Source: Bacteroidales bacterium UBA6267 (GTDB taxonomy: Bacteria > Bacteroidota > Bacteroidia > Bacteroidales > UBA1556). From it: DNA of 64,000 nucleotides. Both the position numbers and the translations under genes were made by a program. Location: positions 1-64,000 of the forward strand of contig DJVB01000028.1 in the NCBI GenBank assembly GCA_002440745.1, in the 5' to 3' direction. Of this stretch, positions 16,337 through 24,058 are shown one piece after another (position 1 is the first letter of the stretch; each line of letters starts with the position of its first letter). The notes under the pieces were generated by a model. The model worked only from the letters and a program-made list of their open reading frames with translations, was not told the DNA's origin and did no database searches.

Positions 16337-18460
16337 ATGAAACAAATACTATTATTCTTTCTAATTACGTTGACGATTCACGGATATTCGCAATTGAATA
16401 TAAATCAAACATTTACACCACAGCAATTAGTTCAAAATACCCTTATTGGTTATGGAGTTACGGTAAGTAATATAACTTATACCGGTGACCTTACAGCCAT
16501 TGGAAAATTTACCAACGGTGGGACAACAAATTTGGGATTATTGGGGGGCATTGTTATGACCAGCGGTAGCGCAACAAACGCCCCGGGACCAAATTCTTCA
16601 GGAAGTATTACCACAAATAATAATGGAGGCTCTGATCCTCAGTTAGCTAACTTAGTATCCGGTACAGTTCAAGACGCTTCCGTTTTGGAGTTTGATTTTG
16701 TTCCAATTGCAGACACTTTAAGATTCCGCTATGTTTTTGCCTCAGACGAATACCCTGAATTTGCCAATTCAACTTTTAATGATGTTTTTGGCTTTTTTAT
16801 TTCCGGCCCAAATCCGGCAGGTGGAAATTATTTAAATCATAATATGGCAATCATCCCCGGTACTGCAAATACTCCGGTTTCTATTAATAATATTAATAAT
16901 GGAACATCAAACACAGGTCCATGTATGAATTGTACCCACTATATCAATAATTTAGGTGGATTAACTATTGAGTATGATGGTTTAACAACTGTATTGACGG
17001 CTTTTGCTCTTGTAGTACCTTGTTCGACTTATCACTTTAAAGCAGCTATTGCAGATGTTGGTGATGGATCTTATGATTCAGGCGTGTTTTTAGAGGCTAA
17101 TAGTTTTATTTCTAATGCTGTTCAAATATCCACTTCTTTTTCTGTTGCCGGTGCGTTTCCTCATGGCCTTGAAGGTTGTAATAATGCGATTCTGAAGGCT
17201 ACCATTCCAAAAAAACTTACTGTTCCTTTTCAAGTGCCTATCGACACAATGTGGGGAGCAGCAACTAATGGAACAGACTTCACTTTTGTTCCTAATTTTA
17301 TAACTGTCCCTGCGGGGAGTAAAGACGGATTTTTAGTAGTCGAGCCGCTTGTGGATTATGTCCCCGAAGGTGTGGAAGATTTTCATTTTAAAATTCAAAC
17401 ATCAGTTTGTACTATCGATACAATTGATGTTGAAATTCATGATTATGTGCCTATTTCTTTAAATTCCTCCTCCGACACTCTCGTTTGTAGTGATACTGCA
17501 TCTTTGCATGTGATTCCTTCCTACGGAATGACACCTTATTATATCGACTGGCAGCCCTCTAACTATGTGGACAACCCTTCAGGTTCTTATGTAAGCGCTT
17601 TTCCTGCCCAAACCACTCAGTTTATTGTTGAGGTTTCGGATACTACCGGTTGTCCATCGGTGTTCGATACAATCAATGTGACTGTCGCTCAAAAACCTTC
17701 TGTAAGTTTCTTGCCCGATGTTTTTAATGGTTGTGAACCGCTAACGGTTAATTTTCAGGATATGTCGTATCCAACAATAGCTCTCTGGAATTGGGACTTG
17801 GGGGATGGTACACAGGTCAATGTTCAAAACCCAACCCACACTTATTCTGCCGGAATTTTTGATATTTCACTTGCAGTTGAAACCGTGGATGGATGTAAAG
17901 GTAGTTTTACCGTACCCCACATCATTACTGCTTATCCAAAGCCGGATGCGTTTTTTGAGCCAACTCCTCCTGTTGTAACTATAAATGATCCTACAATTAA
18001 TTTTGTAGATATGTCAACTAATGGATTGTATTATAGTTGGGATTTTGGCGATCCAACTTCTGTGGATAATTTTAGTTCGCTCACAAATCCAACTCATACT
18101 TATGGTTCTGAAGGCAACTATACGGTTTGGTTAGTTCTTGAAACTGATCACGGTTGTAAAGATTCGATAAGTAGGCAGCTTATGGTGATTGTTGATGAAA
18201 TTGATATTCCTAATATCATTACACCAAATGGTGATGGTGCGAATGAAGTTTTTTATATTAAAAATATCGATAAGCTTGAGTGGTCTCGTTTGATTATTTA
18301 TAATCGTTGGGGGAAAGCAGTTTATCGCACCGAACACTATAAAAATGATTGGGATGCCGATAATCTTGCTGATGGTGTGTACTATTATGTGCTTGAGTAT
18401 CGAACTTATTTCAGAGAAGATAAAGCTCAAGGAACGGTTACAGTTATGCGTAATAAATAA
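16337..18460 (+). CDS. Choice-of-anchor L protein with PKD domains and T9SS type B sorting domain
   Basis: A 707-residue secreted protein. A signal peptide (MKQILLFFLITLTIHGYSQ) is followed by a choice-of-anchor L domain (about 25-260) with GIVMTSGSA, FDFVPIADTLRFRYVFASDEY and FNDVFGFFISGP. A Cys-containing strand region follows, then two PKD domains (about 455-535 and 545-620) with WNWDLGDG and YSWDFGDP. The C-terminal domain (about 622-707) has IPNIITPNGDGANEVF and YNRWGKAVY, the gliding-motility type B T9SS signal. It is probably surface-anchored or released by T9SS. The partner small secreted protein is 20 bp upstream, and a strong terminator follows. Confidence 0.9.
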   Translation: MKQILLFFLITLTIHGYSQLNINQTFTPQQLVQNTLIGYGVTVSNITYTGDLTAIGKFTNGGTTNLGLLGGIVMTSGSATNAPGPNSSGSITTNNNGGSDPQLANLVSGTVQDASVLEFDFVPIADTLRFRYVFASDEYPEFANSTFNDVFGFFISGPNPAGGNYLNHNMAIIPGTANTPVSINNINNGTSNTGPCMNCTHYINNLGGLTIEYDGLTTVLTAFALVVPCSTYHFKAAIADVGDGSYDSGVFLEANSFISNAVQISTSFSVAGAFPHGLEGCNNAILKATIPKKLTVPFQVPIDTMWGAATNGTDFTFVPNFITVPAGSKDGFLVVEPLVDYVPEGVEDFHFKIQTSVCTIDTIDVEIHDYVPISLNSSSDTLVCSDTASLHVIPSYGMTPYYIDWQPSNYVDNPSGSYVSAFPAQTTQFIVEVSDTTGCPSVFDTINVTVAQKPSVSFLPDVFNGCEPLTVNFQDMSYPTIALWNWDLGDGTQVNVQNPTHTYSAGIFDISLAVETVDGCKGSFTVPHIITAYPKPDAFFEPTPPVVTINDPTINFVDMSTNGLYYSWDFGDPTSVDNFSSLTNPTHTYGSEGNYTVWLVLETDHGCKDSISRQLMVIVDEIDIPNIITPNGDGANEVFYIKNIDKLEWSRLIIYNRWGKAVYRTEHYKNDWDADNLADGVYYYVLEYRTYFREDKAQGTVTVMRNK

Positions 18461-18489
18461 AGATTTTGCTCTTTATAGGAGATAATATT

Positions 18490-18518
18490 AAGTCAGAGTT
18501 CGCTCTGACTTTTTTTTT
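18490..18518 (+). terminator. UUCG-loop intrinsic terminator
   Basis: AAGTCAGAG (18490-18498) and CTCTGACTT (18503-18511) form a perfect 9-bp stem around a TTCG tetraloop, followed by eight T residues. It lies 30 nt after the type B sorting protein gene. Confidence 0.93.
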
Positions 18519-18587
18519 GCTTTAATAAAAATCGTTAATTCTCCATTTTATGCTATAAATCATAGAATTATTTAGAACTAATCTAAG

Positions 18588-18595
18588 TAGTTTTG
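18588..18595 (+). promoter_or_regulatory. Candidate -7 box for pirin gene
   Basis: TAGTTTTG matches TAnnTTTG and sits 25 nt before the ATG at 18620. A -33 TTG at standard spacing was not found. Confidence 0.4.
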
Positions 18596-18619
18596 TGACA
18601 AATTATTTAGATAAGCAAA

Positions 18620-19330
18620 ATGAAAACTATTTTATATAAAGCAAATTCCAGAGGTTATTTTAATCACGGTTGGTTGCAGACTTTTCATAGCTTCAGTTTT
18701 GCAGATTATTATGATTCAGAGCGGGTTCGGTTTGGAGTTTTACGCGTATTAAATGACGATACAATTTCCGGCGGAATGGGATTTGGAACTCATCCGCATG
18801 ATAATATGGAAATCATCACCATTCCATTATCAGGTGCTCTTGCTCATAGGGATAGCATGGGAAATGCTTCAATAATCAAACATGGAGAAATTCAAGTTAT
18901 GAGTGCGGGTACTGGTATTCAACATAGCGAATTTAATGCGAGCCAAGAGGAAGATTGTAGTCTTCTGCAAATTTGGCTCTTCCCTGATAAAAGAAATGTA
19001 GAGCCTCGCTATCAGCAAGTTAGTATTTCAGATATAGATATTTCAAACAAATTAGGAATGATTGTTTCGCCTAACCCCGAAAATCAAGGAGTTTGGATTC
19101 ATCAGCAAGCTTGGTTCTATCTTGGTGATTTTTCTATTGGCCAGAAGCAAAGCTTGAAGTTCCATGATTCTAATAATGGTTTTTATATTTTTATAATTGA
19201 TGGCCACGCCAGAATCAGTGATATTGAATTACTTACAAGGGATGGATTGGGAATTTATCAAATTGACGAACTTGAAATCGAGGTTTTTGAGAAAACATAT
19301 ATTTTGGTGATGGAAGTCCCGATGCGATAG
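18620..19330 (+). CDS. Pirin-family bicupin protein
   Basis: 236-residue cytoplasmic bicupin related to YhhW quercetin dioxygenase. The first cupin carries the metal-site signature FGTHPHDNMEIITIPLSG (His-x-His and Glu) and a later MSAGTGIQHSEFNAS, which adds the fourth ligand. The second cupin (about 140-236) lacks such ligands, as is usual. Family members cleave quercetin in vitro, but the physiological role is unclear. The YceI lipoprotein gene follows after 39 bp and may share its transcript. Confidence 0.9.
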   Translation: MKTILYKANSRGYFNHGWLQTFHSFSFADYYDSERVRFGVLRVLNDDTISGGMGFGTHPHDNMEIITIPLSGALAHRDSMGNASIIKHGEIQVMSAGTGIQHSEFNASQEEDCSLLQIWLFPDKRNVEPRYQQVSISDIDISNKLGMIVSPNPENQGVWIHQQAWFYLGDFSIGQKQSLKFHDSNNGFYIFIIDGHARISDIELLTRDGLGIYQIDELEIEVFEKTYILVMEVPMR

Positions 19331-19369
19331 TTAAAAGAAAATTTATTAACAATTAAATACAGATTACAA

Positions 19370-20032
19370 ATGAGAAAAACAGTTTTTATGTTAGCAATAG
19401 CCGGAACGATGCTTTTTGCATCTTGCGGAAATAGTGGTAATAAAGTTGAGTCGCAAGATGCTCAAACAGTTGAGCAAGCAACCGGAGATCAGGTTGTTGA
19501 GTTTTTAAAAGTCATGGATGGAAGTCATGTTGCATGGCGTGCGTCTCATCTTGCAGGTGTTCAACCTCGTTGGGGTAGAGCTTTTATAAAAGAAGCAATT
19601 GTAAAGGTTGAAAATAGCCAAGTTGTAAATGCAAAAGTGGTCATGGATATGAATAATTTTACAGTGGAGAACTTTGGTGATGATGCTGAGACTACTCAGA
19701 AATTGTTGACACACCTTCAAAGTGACGATTTTTTCAAGATTGCCTCTTTTCCAACTTCCACTTTCGAAATTACCTCTATCACTGCAACTGAGGGGGATTT
19801 CAATTCATCCGTAACCGGAAATTTGACCATTCTTGATGTTACTAAGTCAATCACTTTTAAAGCTAATATTTCTGTTTCTGAAAATGAAGTTTCTATTAAA
19901 TCAGAAGACTTTGTTGTTGACCGCAGAGATTGGGGATTGACCTATAATACTGAAGGAACAGTTGGAGTGCCAACTGATTATCTTATCGCTGATGAAGTAG
20001 GTTTTACAATTGATGTGAAAATGTCGAAATAA
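19370..20032 (+). CDS. YceI-family lipoprotein
   Basis: 220 residues. A lipoprotein signal (MRKTVFMLAIAGTMLFASC) places the acylated cysteine at residue 19, followed by a linker rich in Gln and Ser. A YceI lipocalin-like barrel occupies about residues 50-220, with VVMDMNNFTVEN, HLQSDDFFKIASFPTSTFEI and VDRRDWGLTYN. YceI proteins bind isoprenoid or fatty-acyl ligands in the cell envelope. Here the protein is membrane-anchored rather than free. It is downstream of pirin and ends before a good terminator. Confidence 0.9.
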   Translation: MRKTVFMLAIAGTMLFASCGNSGNKVESQDAQTVEQATGDQVVEFLKVMDGSHVAWRASHLAGVQPRWGRAFIKEAIVKVENSQVVNAKVVMDMNNFTVENFGDDAETTQKLLTHLQSDDFFKIASFPTSTFEITSITATEGDFNSSVTGNLTILDVTKSITFKANISVSENEVSIKSEDFVVDRRDWGLTYNTEGTVGVPTDYLIADEVGFTIDVKMSK

Positions 20033-20050
20033 TTGTCTGACTATTATTGA

Positions 20051-20079
20051 AAAGGGGTGAAGTTTTTCACCCTTTTTTT
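20051..20079 (+). terminator. Intrinsic terminator after the YceI gene
   Basis: GGGTGAA (20055-20061) pairs with TTCACCC (20066-20072) over a 4-nt loop. The stem can be extended by A-T pairs and is followed by seven T residues. Confidence 0.85.
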
Positions 20080-20105
20080 GTTCAAAGTTTTTAAAACTTT
20101 TCCAT

Positions 20106-20113
20106 TACTTTTG
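20106..20113 (+). promoter_or_regulatory. Candidate -7 box for the membrane protein gene
   Basis: TACTTTTG matches TAnnTTTG. It lies 15 nt before the first ATG (20128) and 21 nt before the second (20134). A TTTG at 20077-20080 is 25 nt upstream, slightly too far for a normal -33 element. Confidence 0.4.
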
Positions 20114-20127
20114 CCGCAATTTGGGCT

Positions 20128-21894
20128 ATGACTATGATTGACTTAACCATCTTTAAGCGGTATTTCTTCAGGTTTGAGAATCTTTTTTATGCTGTTTTTA
20201 TCAGTATCTTATATCTTTTCATCCTTAATAACTATGTTGGAAAAGCGGATACAACAATTGTTGCCGATGGCGTAGGGTACTACGATTATCTACCTTCGGC
20301 TTTTATTCATCATGACTTATGTCGTTATTTGGAAGATGTTGATGCCGATTCTGCTGTATATCAAAGGGTTAATGGGATTGATGTTTATGCAAATTGGAAA
20401 AATGCCAAAGTAAACCGCTATCCGGTTGGAGTGGCAGTTTTGCAATTTCCTTTCTTTTTTGTTACAAATCTCCAACATCAGCACGATAGTAACCTGACAG
20501 GTTATGAGCCGTTTTTTCAGAAAATGGTTTTTATATCTGCTATTTTTTATCTCATTCTCGGGCTTTTCTTTTTAATGAAAGTGCTTGAAATATATGATGT
20601 TAAGAGGGTTTTGAGATTCTTTATTGGGCTTTTTGCTTTACTTTCGACTTCTCTATCATATTATGCTCAAATGGAATCCTCATTCAGTCATGTTTATTCC
20701 TTTTTTGTAATCAATGCCTTTGTTTACTTTTCATTAAATTTTTTCAAAAAATCCGACTCGAAATATTTCTTGCTTGCAGCGGCTTTTCTTGGTATCATCT
20801 TTTTGATTCGCCCTGTAAATTTACTTGTTGTCTTCTTTCTTCCATACTTGGCGGGCAGTTTGTCCAATTTGAAAGATTCATTTCTTAAACTTTTTCAGCG
20901 CCCATTTATATTGTTTTTAGGCGTCTTTGTGATGGGCATAATGATGTTTTTGCAGTTCCTTTTATATTTTTTGCAAACAGGCGATTTTCTTGTTTATAGT
21001 TATTCCGGCTATGGATTTGACTTTCTCAATCCACATTTTTTTGATATACTTTTCAGCTTTAAAAAGGGACTTTTTATCTACACGCCAATATTAATTTTTG
21101 TATTTCCTGCTCTTATATATCTGATAATCAAGCGAAAAATGGAATTAGTTTTACTCTGGCTATTTGCAATGGGTTTGGTTACTTATATTTTTTCTTCGTG
21201 GGAATCTTGGTTTTATGGCTGTAGTTATGGCCTTCGCGTTTATATCGATTATTACTTATTTTTCTTTATTCCTATTGGTTTATGGATGAATAAGCAGAAA
21301 ATATGGCTGCAATTTTCATCTTTAGCAGTCGCCGTTTTTTTTGTGTATATTAATTTAGTGCAAGTTTATCAGTATCAGAATTTTATTCTCCATTGGGATA
21401 ATATGGATAAGCTTAGCTACAAAAAAGTGTTTTTGAAAACGGACCACAGATTCAAAGGGCTACTCTGGAAGATGGAAATTTTTCCGGAGTTTTATCAGCT
21501 TTCGAAGCGTTATGAAACTGAAGTTTTGAATTTGCCTAAAAATTCAAGTCTTGAGTTGCTCTCGATTTCATCATCCGAAATTCCAAATGTTTCAACTTTG
21601 AAATTCATTCGTTTGGAATTAGCTAATAATTTTGACGTAAATGATCCTACAAGATTTATCCTTTCGGTTCAGGATGCCGATAGTAGTTCGGTTTTTTGGT
21701 TTCCTTTTTATCTGATTCACTTATCAGCTGACGAGTTTGGAAAAAAACAACGTGGTTATTATAATTTCGATTTGCAGAATATTGAATTTGAGGATAATTT
21801 TATTATAAAAATTGAAGTATTCACGGGTGATTTTCCGACAAGTTTAGAAAAAATACAAGTTGATTTTTACACGGATAAGTTCATTATCCAATAA
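20128..21894 (+). CDS. Polytopic membrane protein, probable lipid-linked-sugar glycosyltransferase type
   Basis: 588 residues with about ten hydrophobic helices over residues 15-425, then a soluble C-terminal part (about 440-588). The first loop after helix 1 contains VADGVGYYDYLPSAF, in the position where GT-C glycosyltransferases carry their acidic catalytic residue. I infer an envelope glycosylation role from the fold only, and a family cannot be named with confidence. Two in-frame ATGs (20128 and 20134) are possible. The 3' end overlaps the convergent acetyltransferase gene by 11 bp. Confidence 0.75.
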   Translation: MTMIDLTIFKRYFFRFENLFYAVFISILYLFILNNYVGKADTTIVADGVGYYDYLPSAFIHHDLCRYLEDVDADSAVYQRVNGIDVYANWKNAKVNRYPVGVAVLQFPFFFVTNLQHQHDSNLTGYEPFFQKMVFISAIFYLILGLFFLMKVLEIYDVKRVLRFFIGLFALLSTSLSYYAQMESSFSHVYSFFVINAFVYFSLNFFKKSDSKYFLLAAAFLGIIFLIRPVNLLVVFFLPYLAGSLSNLKDSFLKLFQRPFILFLGVFVMGIMMFLQFLLYFLQTGDFLVYSYSGYGFDFLNPHFFDILFSFKKGLFIYTPILIFVFPALIYLIIKRKMELVLLWLFAMGLVTYIFSSWESWFYGCSYGLRVYIDYYLFFFIPIGLWMNKQKIWLQFSSLAVAVFFVYINLVQVYQYQNFILHWDNMDKLSYKKVFLKTDHRFKGLLWKMEIFPEFYQLSKRYETEVLNLPKNSSLELLSISSSEIPNVSTLKFIRLELANNFDVNDPTRFILSVQDADSSSVFWFPFYLIHLSADEFGKKQRGYYNFDLQNIEFEDNFIIKIEVFTGDFPTSLEKIQVDFYTDKFIIQ

Positions 21895-22486
21895 AATCGA
21901 CATGGTATTTTTTGTGAAGTGAGCTGAGATGTGAATCGAGTTTTTTTAACGCTTTTTTGAAGTGACTTCGTTCTAAATAAGTAAAATAGATTTTCCCGGA
22001 AGGTGAAGTGTATTTGCTGCTTATCAATTGGGTTTGCTTAAATTTGTAACCCATATCTTTAAGTGTATTTAGCCGTGGGGCTTTCTCATAAACTATGCTG
22101 GCAAATGAGTTAATGTTTTGATGCTGAGCATACTTAGATAATGAATGGAAGCGCAAAAGACTGTTTAGCCCCATATTTCGATAAGAGGCATCGGTAACAC
22201 CTTTACTGTGGTAGATTGTTTCAAAATATTTGAAATCATGGGGAATTTGGGTATTCGTCAGGCCGGTGAAAAGTTCACATGACGAAATGTTTTCTTGCTG
22301 TAAACTTGCTATAATTTTTCCTTCCGTTTCGATAAGATAAACTGATCCCCTCTGAATGGCTAAAAATTCAGGATTTAAAACTTTGAACTCACCTGAACTC
22401 CTGTACCCATCTACTCTGAGCTGTGTGACCAAATGATGATCCTCAGCACTTGCCTGACGAACAGTTAATTTAATCTTCTTTTCCAT
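21884..22486 (-). CDS. GNAT-like N-acyltransferase
   Basis: About 200 residues with an acyltransferase-like pattern: KLTVRQASAEDHHLVTQLRV at the N-terminus, a central EGKIIASLQQE strand, YRNMGLNSLLRFHSL in the place of the acetyl-CoA-binding helix start, and NTLKDMGYKFKQTQL near the end. It resembles the N-acyl amino acid synthase branch of GNATs. I chose the start at 22486 (MEKKIKL) because the fold begins there. An upstream ATG at 22531 would add 15 residues. It is convergent with and overlaps the preceding membrane protein gene. Substrates are unknown. Confidence 0.65.
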   Translation of the reverse strand: MEKKIKLTVRQASAEDHHLVTQLRVDGYRSSGEFKVLNPEFLAIQRGSVYLIETEGKIIASLQQENISSCELFTGLTNTQIPHDFKYFETIYHSKGVTDASYRNMGLNSLLRFHSLSKYAQHQNINSFASIVYEKAPRLNTLKDMGYKFKQTQLISSKYTSPSGKIYFTYLERSHFKKALKKLDSHLSSLHKKYHVDFIG

Positions 22487-22640
22487 TGGAAGTCTTTGCA
22501 ACAATTTAAAATGAGTTTTATGGTATCCCACTGGTGAAAATGTGCGTAAAATTTTGTCAGTCAGCAGATTTTACCAGCGACACGAAGATAGATTCTCAAT
22601 GTGTTTAATGATTAAACTATAATTTATTAAACTGTTTTAG

Positions 22641-22660
22641 ATACGTTAATAATACGTTAA
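22641..22660. promoter_or_regulatory. Direct repeat upstream of the acyltransferase gene
   Basis: ATACGTTAA occurs at 22641-22649 and again at 22652-22660, an 11-bp period (one helical turn), 150 bp upstream of the acyltransferase start. Such pairs are common sites for dimeric response regulators. The regulator is not known. Confidence 0.3.
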
Positions 22661-22731
22661 ACCCTTCTGAAAATTGAAGTTGATTTTTTGTTAATCGGCT
22701 TAAAAATAGTTGTTTAAATAAGTTGATATAA

Positions 22732-23829
22732 CTACTTTCTAACTAAACTTAAATATAAATCTTTCGTTTTGCGTATGGTTTCTTTTGTGTTCAATTCGTT
22801 ATTAATCCGCTCCTGAGCTGCGAGGCCAAATTTGTTGCATAGATTTCGGTCATTATAAAGTCTCAAAATCGCCTCCTTTAGCTCTTGTGAATTTTTACGC
22901 TTTACAACAATGCCACTTACCCCATCTTCCACTAATTCCACATTTCCTGGAATGTCGGTGATAAGAGGTGCGACACCAAGAGACATGGCCTCAATGACTG
23001 ATTTTGTTATAGATTCTCCAAAAATGGAACTCAGAACAAAAGCGTCTGCTCCGGCTACAAGATTCAACGCATCAGGCCGAAAACCGGCAAAATGGACTTT
23101 TTCAATAATGTTTCCTTTTCTTAATATTTTTTGATTGGATCTTGTATTCATATCACGCCCAATCAAAATCAGATGAACTTCAGCACTCTGGGGTAGGAGA
23201 GTCATCGCTTCCAATAGATACGGAATCCCCTTCATGCGGCGGTTATTGGCGACATTAACCAAAACCAAACTGTTATTCGGTAATTTAAATTCATGACGCA
23301 AATCAACCGGTTTATAATTTTTATACCATTTAAGGTCATGTCCTTTGTTGATTGTAATCGTTTTCTTTTTGTCGAAAAACAATTGTTTATGCAAGTATTT
23401 TTCAACACCAATAGAATTGCAAATAATCGTATCTACTCTTGGATGCAAAAATTTACTGTAGGCCGTTGGGTCATACCAGTTTATGTTACCCGCATATCCA
23501 CGGTATAAAATTACATTTACCTTTAATCCTTTAGCTGCCTGAATGCCATTTATAATCGATTTGCTGTTGAAAAGATGTAAGATATCTATTTTATTATCAA
23601 TAAGATAATTGCGTATTTTTTCGATTTCTGCTTTATCCATTTTCTTTTGAGGATGAAAGTCAATAACCTTGATTCCAACTGCTCGAAATTCCTCAACATA
23701 TTTTGCATCCCCATAAGTCATGATATGAATATCGAAGCCTGATTTAGCCAATTCAATGAAGACATTAGCTTCAGGGCGGCTGGTGTGATAATCGCGATAG
23801 TCGCTGATAATTAATGCTTTAACTGACAT
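22732..23829 (-). CDS. Glycosyltransferase family 4 (GT-B) enzyme
   Basis: 365 residues. The N-terminal Rossmann domain (1-160) begins with ALIISDYRDYHTSRPEANVF. The C-terminal domain has LVNVANNRRMKGIPYLLEAM and the retaining GT4 signature around FGESITKSVIEAMSLGVAPL with ITDIPGNVELVEDGVSG (ExxxxxxxE-type nucleotide-sugar site). It transfers a sugar from a nucleotide donor in the cytoplasm, most likely for LPS, capsule or glycolipid. It has its own good promoter (23914-23943) and stands alone. The acceptor is unknown. Confidence 0.88.
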   Translation of the reverse strand: MSVKALIISDYRDYHTSRPEANVFIELAKSGFDIHIMTYGDAKYVEEFRAVGIKVIDFHPQKKMDKAEIEKIRNYLIDNKIDILHLFNSKSIINGIQAAKGLKVNVILYRGYAGNINWYDPTAYSKFLHPRVDTIICNSIGVEKYLHKQLFFDKKKTITINKGHDLKWYKNYKPVDLRHEFKLPNNSLVLVNVANNRRMKGIPYLLEAMTLLPQSAEVHLILIGRDMNTRSNQKILRKGNIIEKVHFAGFRPDALNLVAGADAFVLSSIFGESITKSVIEAMSLGVAPLITDIPGNVELVEDGVSGIVVKRKNSQELKEAILRLYNDRNLCNKFGLAAQERINNELNTKETIRKTKDLYLSLVRK

Positions 23830-23913
23830 TATTGCTGCTTTAAGGAAACTCTTCTTTTGATGAAATGACTGTCAAGTAAAGAGCTTCTTTTGTAATGAAA
23901 ATAATTTGGAGGG

Positions 23914-23943
23914 CAAAATTACTATTAAACCTTTATCCCGCAA
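23914..23943 (-). promoter_or_regulatory. Promoter of the GT4 gene
   Basis: On the coding strand, TTG (23943-23941), a 19-nt spacer and TAATTTTG (23921-23914) match the Bacteroidota promoter pattern. The expected start of transcription is near 23907, giving a leader of about 78 nt. Confidence 0.6.
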
Positions 23944-23972
23944 GAAATATGCGCATTTAATATCACTATACC

Positions 23973-24005
23973 AAAAAAGAAAACCTCGGCTGGGCACCGA
24001 GGTTT
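23973..24005 (-). terminator. Intrinsic terminator of the 1740-residue T9SS gene
   Basis: AAACCTCGG (23981-23989) pairs with CCGAGGTTT (23997-24005) across a 7-nt loop. On the minus strand it is followed by a U-tract (A-run 23973-23978). Confidence 0.88.
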
Positions 24006-24008
24006 CTA

Positions 24009-24058
24009 AAATTAGGAGTGTTTATTGAATAAAAAAATTAGGAGTGCTTATTGAATAA
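24009..24058. repeat. 24-bp tandem duplication spanning the stop codon
   Basis: AAATTAGGAGTG plus YTTATTGAATAA occurs at 24009-24032 and again at 24035-24058, differing at one base. The right copy contains the last codons (Ile-Gln) and stop of the 1740-residue protein gene. The left copy repeats that stop region downstream. Confidence 0.85.

Noticed and set aside
18131..18430. Antisense ORF over the type B sorting domain
   Set aside because: It runs opposite to clear T9SS sorting codons and shows no protein-family features.
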